Shown: positions 45,805 through 56,051 of the stretch, one piece after another
Layout of the letters: each line of letters opens with the position of its first letter
How positions within the stretch are numbered: the stretch's first letter is position 1
Source: Alteraurantiacibacter aquimixticola
Lineage (GTDB): Bacteria; Pseudomonadota; Alphaproteobacteria; Sphingomonadales; Sphingomonadaceae
DNA: 64,000 bases
Reading direction: 5' to 3'
NCBI RefSeq assembly: GCF_004965515.1
Contig: NZ_SSHH01000004.1
Span: 1-64,000 of the forward strand
Notes under the pieces: model-generated
What the model saw: the letters and a program-made list of their open reading frames with translations, nothing else
Databases searched by the model: none
Told to the model about the DNA's origin: nothing
Translations under genes and position numbers: made by a program

Positions 45805-46547
45805 ATTTCAACGGCAAGCATATCTGCGTCACCGGCGCATCATCGGGCATCGGCCTGGTCGCCGCGAAGATGCTGGTGGAGCGCGGCGCGCGCGTCAGCC
45901 TGATCGCGCGGCGCAAGGAGGTGCTGGACGAGGTCTGCGCAGAACTCGGCGACAACGCAGCGGGCTTCGCCGCAGATGTGGGCGACAAGGCCGCGCTTGA
46001 AGGCGCCTTGGATGCCGCTGCGGGCCACTTCGGCCCTGTTGAGGCCCTCTTCGCCAATGCTGGCCTGACCGGCGGCTTCACCCCCTTCACCCAGTTTGAT
46101 CCGGAGGTCTTTGCCGAGACGGTCAAGGTCAACCTCACCAGCGTGTTCTGGGCGGCGCAGAAGGTCATCCCGGCGATGATGGAAGCGGGCAAGGGCGCCA
46201 TCCTCGTCACCGGCTCCATGGGTTCCAAGCGCGGCATGGCGATGAACCCGGCCTATGTCAGCTCCAAGCACGGCGTTCTCGGCCTCACCCGCGCGATCGC
46301 GGTGGAGATGGCGCCGCACAATATCCGCGCCAATTGCATCATCCCCGGCTTCATCCGGACAGAGGCCTTGGACCGTATTCCCCCCGAACAGAAGGACAAG
46401 ATAGAAGCCCGCGTCCCCCAGCGCCGCATGGGCAGCCCGGAAGAGCTTGGCGAAGTCGCCTGCTTCCTGCTGTCCGATGCCGCCAGCCATGTCACCGGAC
46501 AGGACTGGGCCGTCGATGGCGGCGTGCTGGAATCGATCGAAGTATAA
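45801..46547 (+). CDS. SDR-family oxidoreductase
   Basis: A 248-residue short-chain dehydrogenase with TGASSGIG, FANAGLTG in place of NNAG, and catalytic VTGSMGSKRG and YVSSKHG. The C-terminus is a standard GQDWAVDGGVL. The TTG start at 45801 overlaps the preceding stop by 4 nt and follows GGAGAGGA. It is the third of four coupled genes. Confidence 0.92.
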   Translation: MNFNGKHICVTGASSGIGLVAAKMLVERGARVSLIARRKEVLDEVCAELGDNAAGFAADVGDKAALEGALDAAAGHFGPVEALFANAGLTGGFTPFTQFDPEVFAETVKVNLTSVFWAAQKVIPAMMEAGKGAILVTGSMGSKRGMAMNPAYVSSKHGVLGLTRAIAVEMAPHNIRANCIIPGFIRTEALDRIPPEQKDKIEARVPQRRMGSPEELGEVACFLLSDAASHVTGQDWAVDGGVLESIEV

Positions 46548-46564
46548 GCGAGGAGAACATAACA

Positions 46565-47566
46565 ATGCGCGCATGGATGCTGCCCGCCGGGTCCGACGGT
46601 TTCGAAAAGCTCTATATGGAAGACCTGCCCGATCCCGAGCCGGGTCCGGGCGAAGTGCTGATCGCGCCCAAGGCGTGGTCGATCAATTATCGCGATTTCG
46701 CGGTGGCGAGCGGCCACTATTTCGGCGGCGCGCTGCAGGCCCCGGCGATCCCGCTGTCGGACGGCGCGGGGGTGGTTCTCGCGGTGGGCGAAGGCGTGAC
46801 TTCGGTAAAGCCGGGCGACCGCGTGCAGGGCAGCTTCTTCCTCGACTGGATCGACGGCCCGCACACGATGGGCCGCGCTTTGGGTGACGGGCATGGCCCG
46901 GGCATGCTGGCCGAAAAGGTCGTGCTGCCAGCGCAAGCCGTGGTGAAGATGGCCGACAGCCTCGATTTCTCGCAGGCCGCCTGCCTGCCCTGCGCGGGCG
47001 TCACCGCATGGAACGCGCTCACCCGCGGCCGTCCGGTCAAGGCGGGGGACAAGGTGCTGGTGCTCGGCACCGGCGGCGTCTCCATGATCGCGCTGCAGCT
47101 CGCCAAGGCGATGGGCGCCGAGGTGATCGCCACCTCCTCCAGCGACGAGAAGCTGGGCCGGGTGAAGGATCTCGGTGCCGACCACACGATCAATTACAAG
47201 GAAACCCCGCAATGGGGCGCCGCGGTGAAGGAGCAGTTCGGCGGCGCGGACAAGATCGTCGAAGTCGGCGGCACCGGCACTCTGGGCCAGTCGATCGCGG
47301 CGCTTGCCAATGAAGGCGAGATCGCGCTGATCGGCGTGCTCAGCCAGGGTGAGCCGCCCAGCCCGCACGGGTTGATGATGACCGGCGGCAGCATTCGCGG
47401 CATTTTCGTCGGCAGCGTGCAGATGGCGAAGGACCTCAACGCCTTTGTCGATCGGCACAAGATCGAGCCCCCCATCGGCGGCCGCTATGCCTTCGACCAG
47501 GCGCCCAAGGCCTATGCCCATGGCTGGGGCGCGGACAGCTTCGGCAAGACCGTGATCGAGATGTAG
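46565..47566 (+). CDS. Zinc-type MDR-family alcohol dehydrogenase/quinone reductase
   Basis: A 333-residue medium-chain dehydrogenase/reductase. It has GroES-like N-terminal GEVLIAPKAWSINYRDF, then AACLPCAGVTAWNAL and the cofactor motif VLVLGTGGVSMIALQLAKAMGA. The usual structural and catalytic zinc Cys residues are not evident, so it is probably a zinc-free quinone or enoyl reductase. It lies 17 bp after the SDR gene in the same operon; AGGAGAA precedes ATG. Confidence 0.9.
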   Translation: MRAWMLPAGSDGFEKLYMEDLPDPEPGPGEVLIAPKAWSINYRDFAVASGHYFGGALQAPAIPLSDGAGVVLAVGEGVTSVKPGDRVQGSFFLDWIDGPHTMGRALGDGHGPGMLAEKVVLPAQAVVKMADSLDFSQAACLPCAGVTAWNALTRGRPVKAGDKVLVLGTGGVSMIALQLAKAMGAEVIATSSSDEKLGRVKDLGADHTINYKETPQWGAAVKEQFGGADKIVEVGGTGTLGQSIAALANEGEIALIGVLSQGEPPSPHGLMMTGGSIRGIFVGSVQMAKDLNAFVDRHKIEPPIGGRYAFDQAPKAYAHGWGADSFGKTVIEM

Positions 47567-47577
47567 CTTTGACATAG

Positions 47578-47667
47578 GTCATTGCGAGGAGCGCAGCGAC
47601 GCGGCAATCCAGAGCGTCGCGCGGCTCGCCCTGGATTGCCGCGCGGTCTCCGGTCGCTCGCAATGAC
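47578..47667. repeat. Dispersed palindromic repeat, family A (copy 3)
   Basis: The ends GTCATTGCGAG and CTCGCAATGAC with inner arms GGCAATCCAG and CTGGATTGCC match the copies at 5135 and 12548. It lies 11 bp after the MDR stop. Confidence 0.85.
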
Positions 47668-47690
47668 GATGGAGAACTGGGAGAGACACA

Positions 47691-48590
47691 ATGTGGGAAG
47701 TGCGCGTCACCCCGGCGGGGGATTTCGACAACCACCCGTTCAAGTCGAACCATTTCGGCGTCGAGCCGCTCGCCGCCGCCATGGGGGCGGAGATCACCGG
47801 GGTGCGCCTGCCCGAGCTTTCGGAAGAGGGGATCGAGAGCCTCAAGCAGGCGCTGTGGAAGCACAAGATGGTCTATCTGAAGGACCAGAACCTCTCCCAC
47901 GCAGAGCATGAGGAATTCGCCAGCCGCCTCGGCCCCTTCGCCGTGGATGCCTATACGCAAGGCGTGCCCGGCCATCGCGAGGTGCATCCCATCATCAAGG
48001 AAGCGGACGTGGTGACCCCATCGCTGTTCGGCGGCGGCTGGCACACGGACAGCCCTTTCCTGCCCGAACCGCCCAGCGTCACCACCCTGCGGCAAGTCGA
48101 AGGCCCGCCCTATGGCGGCGACACGGCATGGACGAACATGGCGCTCGCCTTCCGGCACCTTTCCAAGACCTACCAGGACATGCTGCGCGGCCTTCGCGTC
48201 CACATGAGCGCCGCCAACAATTTCGCCACCCAGCAGAAACTGCGCGGTGAAGCGATCGGCTTCGGCGATGCCTCAAAGCAAGAGCAGGGCCTCAAAGGCA
48301 GCATCCACCCGCTGGTGCGCAAGCATCCCTTCACCGGCGAGGAATCGCTCTATGTCTGTGACACCTACACGGTCGGGATCGAGGGGATGACGACGCATGA
48401 AGCCAAGCCCATCGTCGACTATTTGATCCAGCACGCCACCCAGCAGGCCTTCACCTGCCGCCTGCGCTGGCAGCCCGGCATGGTGTGCATGTGGGACAAC
48501 CGCGCGACGATGCATCTGGGCCCGAACGACTATGACGGCTTCCGGCGTGAGATGTACCGCACCACCACGGCGGGGGAAGTGCCGGTTTAG
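47691..48590 (+). CDS. TauD/TfdA-family Fe(II)/2-oxoglutarate dioxygenase
   Basis: A 299-residue dioxygenase. The iron-binding HxD is in GGGWHTDSPFLPEPP, and the distal His and 2-oxoglutarate-binding Arg are in WDNRATMHLGPNDYDGFRREMYRTT. ITGVRLPELSEEG marks the N-terminus. Relatives act on taurine, aryloxyalkanoates or other acids by hydroxylation; the substrate here is unknown. GGGAGAGA precedes ATG 47691. The convergent GNAT gene overlaps its stop by 4 bp. Confidence 0.92.
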   Translation: MWEVRVTPAGDFDNHPFKSNHFGVEPLAAAMGAEITGVRLPELSEEGIESLKQALWKHKMVYLKDQNLSHAEHEEFASRLGPFAVDAYTQGVPGHREVHPIIKEADVVTPSLFGGGWHTDSPFLPEPPSVTTLRQVEGPPYGGDTAWTNMALAFRHLSKTYQDMLRGLRVHMSAANNFATQQKLRGEAIGFGDASKQEQGLKGSIHPLVRKHPFTGEESLYVCDTYTVGIEGMTTHEAKPIVDYLIQHATQQAFTCRLRWQPGMVCMWDNRATMHLGPNDYDGFRREMYRTTTAGEVPV

Positions 48591-49066
48591 GCCTTGCGCC
48601 CCGCCAGCCTCTCCAGCGCTTCGCCGCTCACGCGCTGGATGCGCCATTCGTCCATGCCGACCGCGCCGATCTTGCGATAGACGTCGATGGCGGCCTTGTT
48701 CCAGTCGAGCACCGCCCATTCGAAGCGCGCGCAATCGCGGTCCAGCGCGACACCGGCAAGGTGTGCCAGCAGGGCCGTGCCCACACCCTGACCGCGCGCA
48801 TCGGGTGTGACGTAGAGATCCTCGAGATAGAGGCCCTTGCGCCCCGTCCAGGTCGAGAAGTTATGGAAGAAGAGCGCGAACCCCACGGGTTTGCCGCCAG
48901 CCTCCGCCATCACCGCCTCGGCGCTGCCTTCGCCGAAGAGCGCATGCTCCAGCATAGCCTCGGTCGCGACCACCGCATCGGGCTCGCGCTCGAATTCCGC
49001 CAGCTCACGCACGAAGGCGAGTATCTGCGGGACGTCGGCACGGGTGGCGGGGCGGATCGTGGTCAT
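48587..49066 (-). CDS. GNAT-family N-acetyltransferase
   Basis: A 159-residue acetyltransferase with TIRPATRADVPQILAFV at the N-terminus, LYLEDLYVTPDARGQGVGTALL carrying the acetyl-CoA-binding Q/RxxGxG/A motif, and FEWAVLDWNKAAIDVYRKIGA at the C-terminus. This resembles diamine or amino-acid acetyltransferases. It is separate from neighbours by strand. Confidence 0.92.
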   Translation of the reverse strand: MTTIRPATRADVPQILAFVRELAEFEREPDAVVATEAMLEHALFGEGSAEAVMAEAGGKPVGFALFFHNFSTWTGRKGLYLEDLYVTPDARGQGVGTALLAHLAGVALDRDCARFEWAVLDWNKAAIDVYRKIGAVGMDEWRIQRVSGEALERLAGRKA

Positions 49067-49120
49067 GGCAACTGCCTAGCGCTTTCGGCGCGCGCGGCAA
49101 GCATGGGCGAGCCTGCACAG

Positions 49121-50776
49121 CTACACACGGCTGAGCCTTCCCTGATAGTGAACAACAAGCCCCACGACCCGCAGGACGATTTCGACATCGAAGCAGAACA
49201 TCCCGTCGCGCTGGCACTCGAAGCTCCTGCCCCTTGGCAGTAGGAACTTCGGCAATGGTATTCCCAAAATCGACCCGCGACGGGGAACAAGATGGAGCCT
49301 CTCATCTTCCACCACGAGCGCCAGCCCGAATTCGACGATTCCGAACCGCTCGACGAGCAAATGACTGCTGCGGCCAACGCCGCAGGACTGGTGCGAGCTG
49401 AAGGAATGATCGCCGAAGGTCCGCGTCCAGCGCTCACCACCGCCTTCGGGTGAGAAGGTGACACTGACGGGAACCGGGTCCCCGCTCTTCGGGAAACCAA
49501 AGACCATGGCAATGACGCCCGCCAGCAAGCCACTGCCCCTTTTTACACTGGCGGTTCCCGCCCAGCTGCGCTCTGCCACGTCGTCATGAAGCTCGCGCAC
49601 TTTCTCCGGCAGGCCGTCGAATGCGCTACCGAGGATGCAGCGATATATGGGGCCGTGCGGCACATGGTCGCGAAAACCGGAATGGATCGTCCGCCCGGCA
49701 AACAAGCGACCATAGTCGTCCAGCTCTAGGGCATGCGTGGCTGGCCGGGCTCCCGGTTCCGGCCAGTTGCCCGCCAGCGCCTTGCGGATGATCCCCTCGA
49801 TCGCCATCGAGGGGATCAGCGGGCCGTCATCGGCCTCGGCCAGCAGGTGCCAACTCCGCTCTACCGGCTCGCCGTCGCGCGTGCCCTTCGCGTGGACATA
49901 CATGCCCCCGCGATGCTCGCCGAATTTCATCAGGTTCAGCACTGCGTAGAAGAGGCGCGAGAACGGTTCCGGCGAAGGCAGGTGCAGTAAATGCCGCGCC
50001 TTCGCCAGTAGGTTGAGCATGCGGTGCAGCGCTTCGGGCACCGGCCCTGCACCCATCCAGATGTCGGTCATGGCCGGGTGTTCTGGCGGCAGGACCTGCA
50101 GGTCCGGAACATCGACCAGCGAAAAGCGGATATTGCGGAGCGGCATCCGTCCCGGCACGGCGATAGTATAGCGTCGGCTTTCCGCCAGGCCGATGCCATG
50201 GCCAACACGACCAGCACGGGTGAGCTTTACCGGCGCTCCTGCATAACCGACCACCGCACGCATCACGTTGAGACCGATGCCGGCATAGGGCGAAGGAGCG
50301 ATGCCCCCCTCGACCTCGACGATCTCCATCGTCCGACTCAGTTCACGCAACACTGCCGCAGTCAGGACCGGAAAGCTGCTCACGCCCGAAAGGATACATA
50401 TGCCCGCCTGCCGCGCCGCTTCATCGAAACGCGAAATGCCGAAGACGAAATCGGCGCCGTCGGCAAAATCGAGATAGTGCACCTTCTGCGCCAGGCAGCT
50501 TTCGACGACGCGATATTGATCGGCGCCGTAGTCCTGGAAGGGTCCCGATGCGTCGACCACAAGATCCGGCTGCAACCGGGCCAGGGCATCAGCAATGTCG
50601 CGACGGTCCAGTCCGACCGGCTCCACGCGTGCTACGCCGGTGAAAACGGAGCAGAATTGCCGCGCCTTTGCCTCGCTCCTTCCGGCTAGCAGCAACGTCG
50701 CCTGCGGCATGTCGCTCAGCAGCCGGGCCAGGCGGCCACCAAAGACGCCATAGCCGCCAAGGATCAGGATTTTCAC
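49121..50776 (-). CDS. Saccharopine dehydrogenase-like NAD(P)-binding protein with C-terminal DUF4166
   Basis: A 551-residue two-part protein. The N-terminal half is a saccharopine-dehydrogenase-type Rossmann domain (ILILGGYGVFGGRLARLL, VVDASGPFQDYGADQYRVVESCL, FADGADFV). The C-terminal part from about residue 350 matches DUF4166 (AERSWAGTASVKRG, PVSVTFSPEGGGERWTRTFG, FGIVEFGLALVVEDERLHLV). Start GTG 50776, 7 nt after AAGGGGG, is preferred to two TTG codons just before it. The function of this fusion is unknown. Confidence 0.85.
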   Translation of the reverse strand: MKILILGGYGVFGGRLARLLSDMPQATLLLAGRSEAKARQFCSVFTGVARVEPVGLDRRDIADALARLQPDLVVDASGPFQDYGADQYRVVESCLAQKVHYLDFADGADFVFGISRFDEAARQAGICILSGVSSFPVLTAAVLRELSRTMEIVEVEGGIAPSPYAGIGLNVMRAVVGYAGAPVKLTRAGRVGHGIGLAESRRYTIAVPGRMPLRNIRFSLVDVPDLQVLPPEHPAMTDIWMGAGPVPEALHRMLNLLAKARHLLHLPSPEPFSRLFYAVLNLMKFGEHRGGMYVHAKGTRDGEPVERSWHLLAEADDGPLIPSMAIEGIIRKALAGNWPEPGARPATHALELDDYGRLFAGRTIHSGFRDHVPHGPIYRCILGSAFDGLPEKVRELHDDVAERSWAGTASVKRGSGLLAGVIAMVFGFPKSGDPVPVSVTFSPEGGGERWTRTFGDHSFSSHQSCGVGRSSHLLVERFGIVEFGLALVVEDERLHLVPRRGSILGIPLPKFLLPRGRSFECQRDGMFCFDVEIVLRVVGLVVHYQGRLSRV

Positions 50777-50803
50777 CAACAAGCCCCCTTGCCGCAGGTC
50801 ACC

Positions 50804-51205
50804 TCACCCCGCAAAGAAGTTCAGCTCCAGCAGGATGTTGTTCGGGTCGGCGGTGAAGATCTGCTGCAAGCCGATCGCTTCGACCAGGTTCTCCTGGTAC
50901 TCGGCCCCGCGCGCATCGAGGCGGGCCTTCACCTCGTCATAGCCCTGCAGGCGCAGCGCCACGTGGTGCAGCGCGCCGGTCAGCGCGCCTTGCGGCACGT
51001 CGCGGTCATAGGCGCGCGGACAATCGACGGTGTTGATGTGGATGATCGCGCGGCCTTCTGCATCGAACATCCAGGTCGCGTTCTGGGGCGTCAGCGGCGG
51101 CGGGGCATCGCGGCGTTCCAGATTGAGCAGCTCGGCATAGAAATCCGCTGTCTCCTCCATCCGGTCGGTGATGATGTTCACATGGTCGAGCGCTTCGACT
51201 TTCAT
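50804..51205 (-). CDS. VOC (glyoxalase/dioxygenase)-family protein
   Basis: A 133-residue single vicinal-oxygen-chelate domain, with VEALDHVNIITDRMEETADFY (first His ligand), ALHHVALRL (second His) and NNILLELNFFAG (final Glu). As a dimer it could bind a divalent metal for an isomerase or lyase reaction. It is divergent from ligM, with the shared gap containing a strong palindrome. Confidence 0.92.
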   Translation of the reverse strand: MKVEALDHVNIITDRMEETADFYAELLNLERRDAPPPLTPQNATWMFDAEGRAIIHINTVDCPRAYDRDVPQGALTGALHHVALRLQGYDEVKARLDARGAEYQENLVEAIGLQQIFTADPNNILLELNFFAG

Positions 51206-51251
51206 GCACGGCCTCCTGTCGCTTTGTGCGCCTTATGGCTTGCACCTCTAG

Positions 51252-52733
<1,482 letters not shown>

Positions 52734-52765
52734 TCTTCTTCGCAGCCAATCGGCTGACAGAATTT

Positions 52766-52797
52766 GGGGAGGCAGCGTCGCGTTGCCTCCCCTTTTT
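52766..52797 (+). terminator. Rho-independent terminator of ligM-type gene
   Basis: GGGGAGGCA pairs with TGCCTCCCC around a 9-nt loop, followed by TTTTT. It lies 32 bp after the stop codon. Confidence 0.9.
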
Positions 52798-52836
52798 CTT
52801 GGCACACGCTAGCTTGCAGAAAAAGGGAGAGTGCTG

Positions 52837-53520
52837 ATGGCCAATTACGTCCTCGTCCATGGCGCATGGGGCGGCAACCACACCTATGGCGAAGTGCCCG
52901 CGCGGCTGGAGGCGGCGGGGCACAAAGTGCTCAACTGCACGCTGCCCGGCCTCGGTTCGCGGCAGGAGGAGCTACATCGCGGCATAACCCTCACCGACCA
53001 TATCGATGCGGTGTGCGAGCAGGTGGAAGAAGCCGGCTTCGACCGCTTCATCCTTGCCGGTCATTCCTATGGCGGCATGGTCATCACCGGCGTCTCCGGT
53101 CGGCTCGGCAAGCGGATCGACGGCATCTGCTACATCGACGCCTTCTGGCCCGAGGATGGCGAGGCCTTGTGGCACATCACCGGCAAGTTCGAGCACGAAT
53201 GGTACCTTGAATCGCAGAAATACAATCCCGGCTTCGTGCGCCCGCTGATGAGCCCACCGGAATTCGCGCCGGTGCCGGGCGTGGTCGGCTACCACCCGCT
53301 CCTTACGCTGGTCGAAGCGGTGCAGTTGTCGGGCGATGAGCAGGGTATCGCGAAGAAGTCCTATATCTTCGCCACCGGATATGAAGGCACGCCCTTCCCG
53401 CGCTTTGCCGAGAAGGCGAAAGCGGCGGGCTGGGACTATCACGAAACGGATACCGACCATTTCGTGATGGAGAAGGACCCGGAGCTGACGGTGGAAGTGC
53501 TGCTCGGCCTCGCAGGCTAG
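52837..53520 (+). CDS. Alpha/beta hydrolase (methylesterase-like)
   Basis: A 227-residue hydrolase of the short MES/HNL type. It has NYVLVHGAWGGNHTYGEV, the nucleophile elbow ILAGHSYGGMVITG and the catalytic His in DTDHFVMEKDPEL. The family includes methylesterases and hydroxynitrile lyases; here the reaction is unknown. ATG 52837 lies 8 nt after AGGGAGAG. It is convergent with the following amidohydrolase gene. Confidence 0.92.
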   Translation: MANYVLVHGAWGGNHTYGEVPARLEAAGHKVLNCTLPGLGSRQEELHRGITLTDHIDAVCEQVEEAGFDRFILAGHSYGGMVITGVSGRLGKRIDGICYIDAFWPEDGEALWHITGKFEHEWYLESQKYNPGFVRPLMSPPEFAPVPGVVGYHPLLTLVEAVQLSGDEQGIAKKSYIFATGYEGTPFPRFAEKAKAAGWDYHETDTDHFVMEKDPELTVEVLLGLAG

Positions 53521-53521
53521 G

Positions 53522-54913
53522 CTACATTCCCAGCATGGCGGGATCGAGCGGCGTGCCCTGCGCCGCCATCCCTTCCAGCAGGTCAGTGCCGATTTGCTCC
53601 ACATCGTGCTGCACGGCCTTTGCAGCGAGTTCGTCCACCGCATGGGGACGGCCGGCGGCGATCACCAGCGCGGGCTGGCGCAAGCAGGCAATGTCCAGCT
53701 GCGGGTCGCAAGGGTAAAGGACGATATCGGCAGCGCAGCCTTCATCGAGGCAGCCGAGCCGCTCTTCTTCGCCCAGCACTTTCGCGGCATTGCCCGTTGC
53801 GCTCGCAAGCGCCTCGCCCGAAGTCAGCCCAGCTTCCACCAGCAGTTCCAGCTCGTCCACCAGCGAGCGACCCGGGACGTTGACGAAAATGCCCGCATCG
53901 CTTCCCGCCACCAGCAACACGCCTTCCCGCTGCATTATGCGGGTGAATTCGGCATAGTGGCCCGCGCGCTCGCGCTCATTCGCCGGGTCCTGCGCGGACC
54001 AGAAGGCGGTGACTTCCGCCTCCAGCGCCTGCAGCACCGGGTTGAGCCAGTCCACGCCCTCCCTCTGCGCGAAAGCACCGTCGCTTTCGGCCATGTGCAC
54101 GAGGTTGCGGTGGGCGACGAGTGTGGGCGTGACCGGCGTGCCCGAGGCGGCGATATCGCGCGCCAGTATCCTTGCTGCCTCCGCGTCCCAGCTGTCGCGC
54201 AGGCCGTGGAAATAGATCGTCTCGGTATGCTCGAAGGTCTCGAAACCGGCGTCGAGCAGGTTCGCATGCGGGATTTGGAAGGGTCGCACCTGCGGAATGC
54301 CCTCCAGCCGCTCGCCTTCGGGCGTATGGCCGGTAATCGCCATGCCCAGCGCCTGCGCCTCCGCCAGCACGCCCGACCAGGCATCGGCATTGAGGTTGGA
54401 ATAGACCTTGATGCGGTCATACCCCGCTTCATGCTGCGCGCGCACCGCCGCGCGGCCTTCCTCTTCGGTCAGCACCATCTGGTGGTTGATCTGCGCATTC
54501 GGGCCGGGCGAATTGAGGATCGGGCCGCTGGTGTAGAGGCGCGGACCGGCAAGCTCGCCCGCAGCAATCTCCTCCGCCATCCGCAGGTGGAACGGCATGC
54601 CGGAGAGGTTGCGGACGGTGGTCACGCCATAAGCGAGGTAGCCTGAAAGCTCGGCCTCTCCCCAGACATGCACATGCATGTCGATGAGGCCGGGATGCGC
54701 GAAGAGGCCCTGCGCATCGAGTATCTGGACGCTGCCCTCGACCGGCGGCATGTCGGCCGCATCGCCGGTGGTGGCGATCGCGCCGTCCTCGATCAGCAGA
54801 TAGCGGTTTTCCGGCCCGATATTGGCGAGGAGCAGGCGGTCCTGCGCGGCGAGGGGCGGGGCCGCGAACAGCAGGCACGCGGCGGCAAGCCGTGTCCAGT
54901 TCCGTGCCCGCAT
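53522..54913 (-). CDS. Exported amidohydrolase (imidazolonepropionase-like)
   Basis: A 463-residue metal-dependent hydrolase with signal peptide ARNWTRLAAACLLFAAPPLAA. The binuclear metal site shows HPGLIDMHVHVWGE, carboxylated Lys in DRIKVYSNL, His in AITGHTPEGE and FEHTETIYF, and Asp in VAGSDAGIF. The family includes prolidases and Xaa-Pro peptidases. A periplasmic location suggests peptide or amide hydrolysis. Confidence 0.92.
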   Translation of the reverse strand: MRARNWTRLAAACLLFAAPPLAAQDRLLLANIGPENRYLLIEDGAIATTGDAADMPPVEGSVQILDAQGLFAHPGLIDMHVHVWGEAELSGYLAYGVTTVRNLSGMPFHLRMAEEIAAGELAGPRLYTSGPILNSPGPNAQINHQMVLTEEEGRAAVRAQHEAGYDRIKVYSNLNADAWSGVLAEAQALGMAITGHTPEGERLEGIPQVRPFQIPHANLLDAGFETFEHTETIYFHGLRDSWDAEAARILARDIAASGTPVTPTLVAHRNLVHMAESDGAFAQREGVDWLNPVLQALEAEVTAFWSAQDPANERERAGHYAEFTRIMQREGVLLVAGSDAGIFVNVPGRSLVDELELLVEAGLTSGEALASATGNAAKVLGEEERLGCLDEGCAADIVLYPCDPQLDIACLRQPALVIAAGRPHAVDELAAKAVQHDVEQIGTDLLEGMAAQGTPLDPAMLGM

Positions 54914-54926
54914 GCCGCCCCCTTTC

Positions 54927-55937
54927 CTACCGCCGTTCGAGCGCCGCCTCGCTCTCGGCCATCAGCGTGGCGATGATATCGGCCACCGGCTCTTCCTGCT
55001 TGACCATGCCGACGCTCTGGCCCGCCATCAGGCTGCCATTCTCGACATCGCCGTCGATCACCGCGCGGCGCAATGCCCCGGCCCAGTAGTGCTCGATCCT
55101 CAGCTGCGCCTCATTCATGTCGACGCTGCCCTGGTCGAGCAACAGGCCGACTTCGCGCTGCTTGGCGGTGAATTCCTCGGTACCCTTGTTCTTCAGCGCG
55201 CGGACCGGAATCACCGGCAGGCGCGGGTCGAGCTGGACGCTCGCCACCGCATCGCGCGCACCGGCGCGGAAGAAGGCCTTCTTGAAATCGGGATGGGCAA
55301 TGCTCTCGGTCGCGCAGGCGAAGCGCGTGCCCAGCTGCACGCCTGCCGCGCCCATTTCCAGGTAGCTGGCGATCATGTCGCCCCGGCCGATGCCGCCGGC
55401 GACGAAGATCAGGTTCTCTTCGCTAAGTTCGGGCAGGATTTCCTGCGCCAGCACGCTGGTGGAAACCGGGCCGATATGACCGCCCGCCTCACTCCCCTCG
55501 ATCACCAGCGCATCGGCGCCCGACCGCAGCAGCTTCTTCGCCAGCGCCAGCATGGGGGCGAAGCAGATCAGCTTGGCGCCCTTTTCCTTGATCGCATCAA
55601 CGCTGCCCTTGGGCGGCAATCCGCCCGCCAGCACGACATGGCCGACTTCATGCTTGGCGCAAATGTCGATCAGGTCGAACAGGTCCGGGTGCATGGTGAT
55701 GAGGTTCACGCCGAAAGGCTTGTCGGTCAGCGCCTTGGTCGCGGCGATTTCCGCATCGAGGAGGTCGGTCGTCATCGCCCCGCAGGCGATCACGCCGAAG
55801 CCGCCGGCATTGGAAATGGCGGAAACAAGGTTGCGCTCCGACACCCAGCTCATCGCGCCGCACAGGATCGCGGTCTCGCTGCCGAGGAATTGGGCACCGC
55901 GCTGCATCAGCGCATCGGTCTTGGGATAGCTCGTCAT
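54927..55937 (-). CDS. Nitronate monooxygenase-family FMN enzyme
   Basis: A 336-residue FMN TIM-barrel protein of the nitronate monooxygenase/FabK-like family. AILCGAMSWVSERNLVSAISNAGGFGVI is at the N-terminus, DALVIEGSEAGGHIGP carries the FMN phosphate and catalytic His region, and FVAGGIGRGDMIASYLEMGAAGVQLGTRFACATES follows. It is 13 bp upstream of the exported amidohydrolase on the same strand. The substrate is unknown. Confidence 0.92.
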   Translation of the reverse strand: MTSYPKTDALMQRGAQFLGSETAILCGAMSWVSERNLVSAISNAGGFGVIACGAMTTDLLDAEIAATKALTDKPFGVNLITMHPDLFDLIDICAKHEVGHVVLAGGLPPKGSVDAIKEKGAKLICFAPMLALAKKLLRSGADALVIEGSEAGGHIGPVSTSVLAQEILPELSEENLIFVAGGIGRGDMIASYLEMGAAGVQLGTRFACATESIAHPDFKKAFFRAGARDAVASVQLDPRLPVIPVRALKNKGTEEFTAKQREVGLLLDQGSVDMNEAQLRIEHYWAGALRRAVIDGDVENGSLMAGQSVGMVKQEEPVADIIATLMAESEAALERR

Positions 55938-56051
55938 GGGCGGTGCGATTAGGGCCGCTGCTGCCGGACTGCAAGCATCGCTTGCCCCAACAGCGGCAGG
56001 GGCGGCGCGGACCGGCTGAGATAGCCAGTCCGCACCGCTGCCTGGCTTGCA

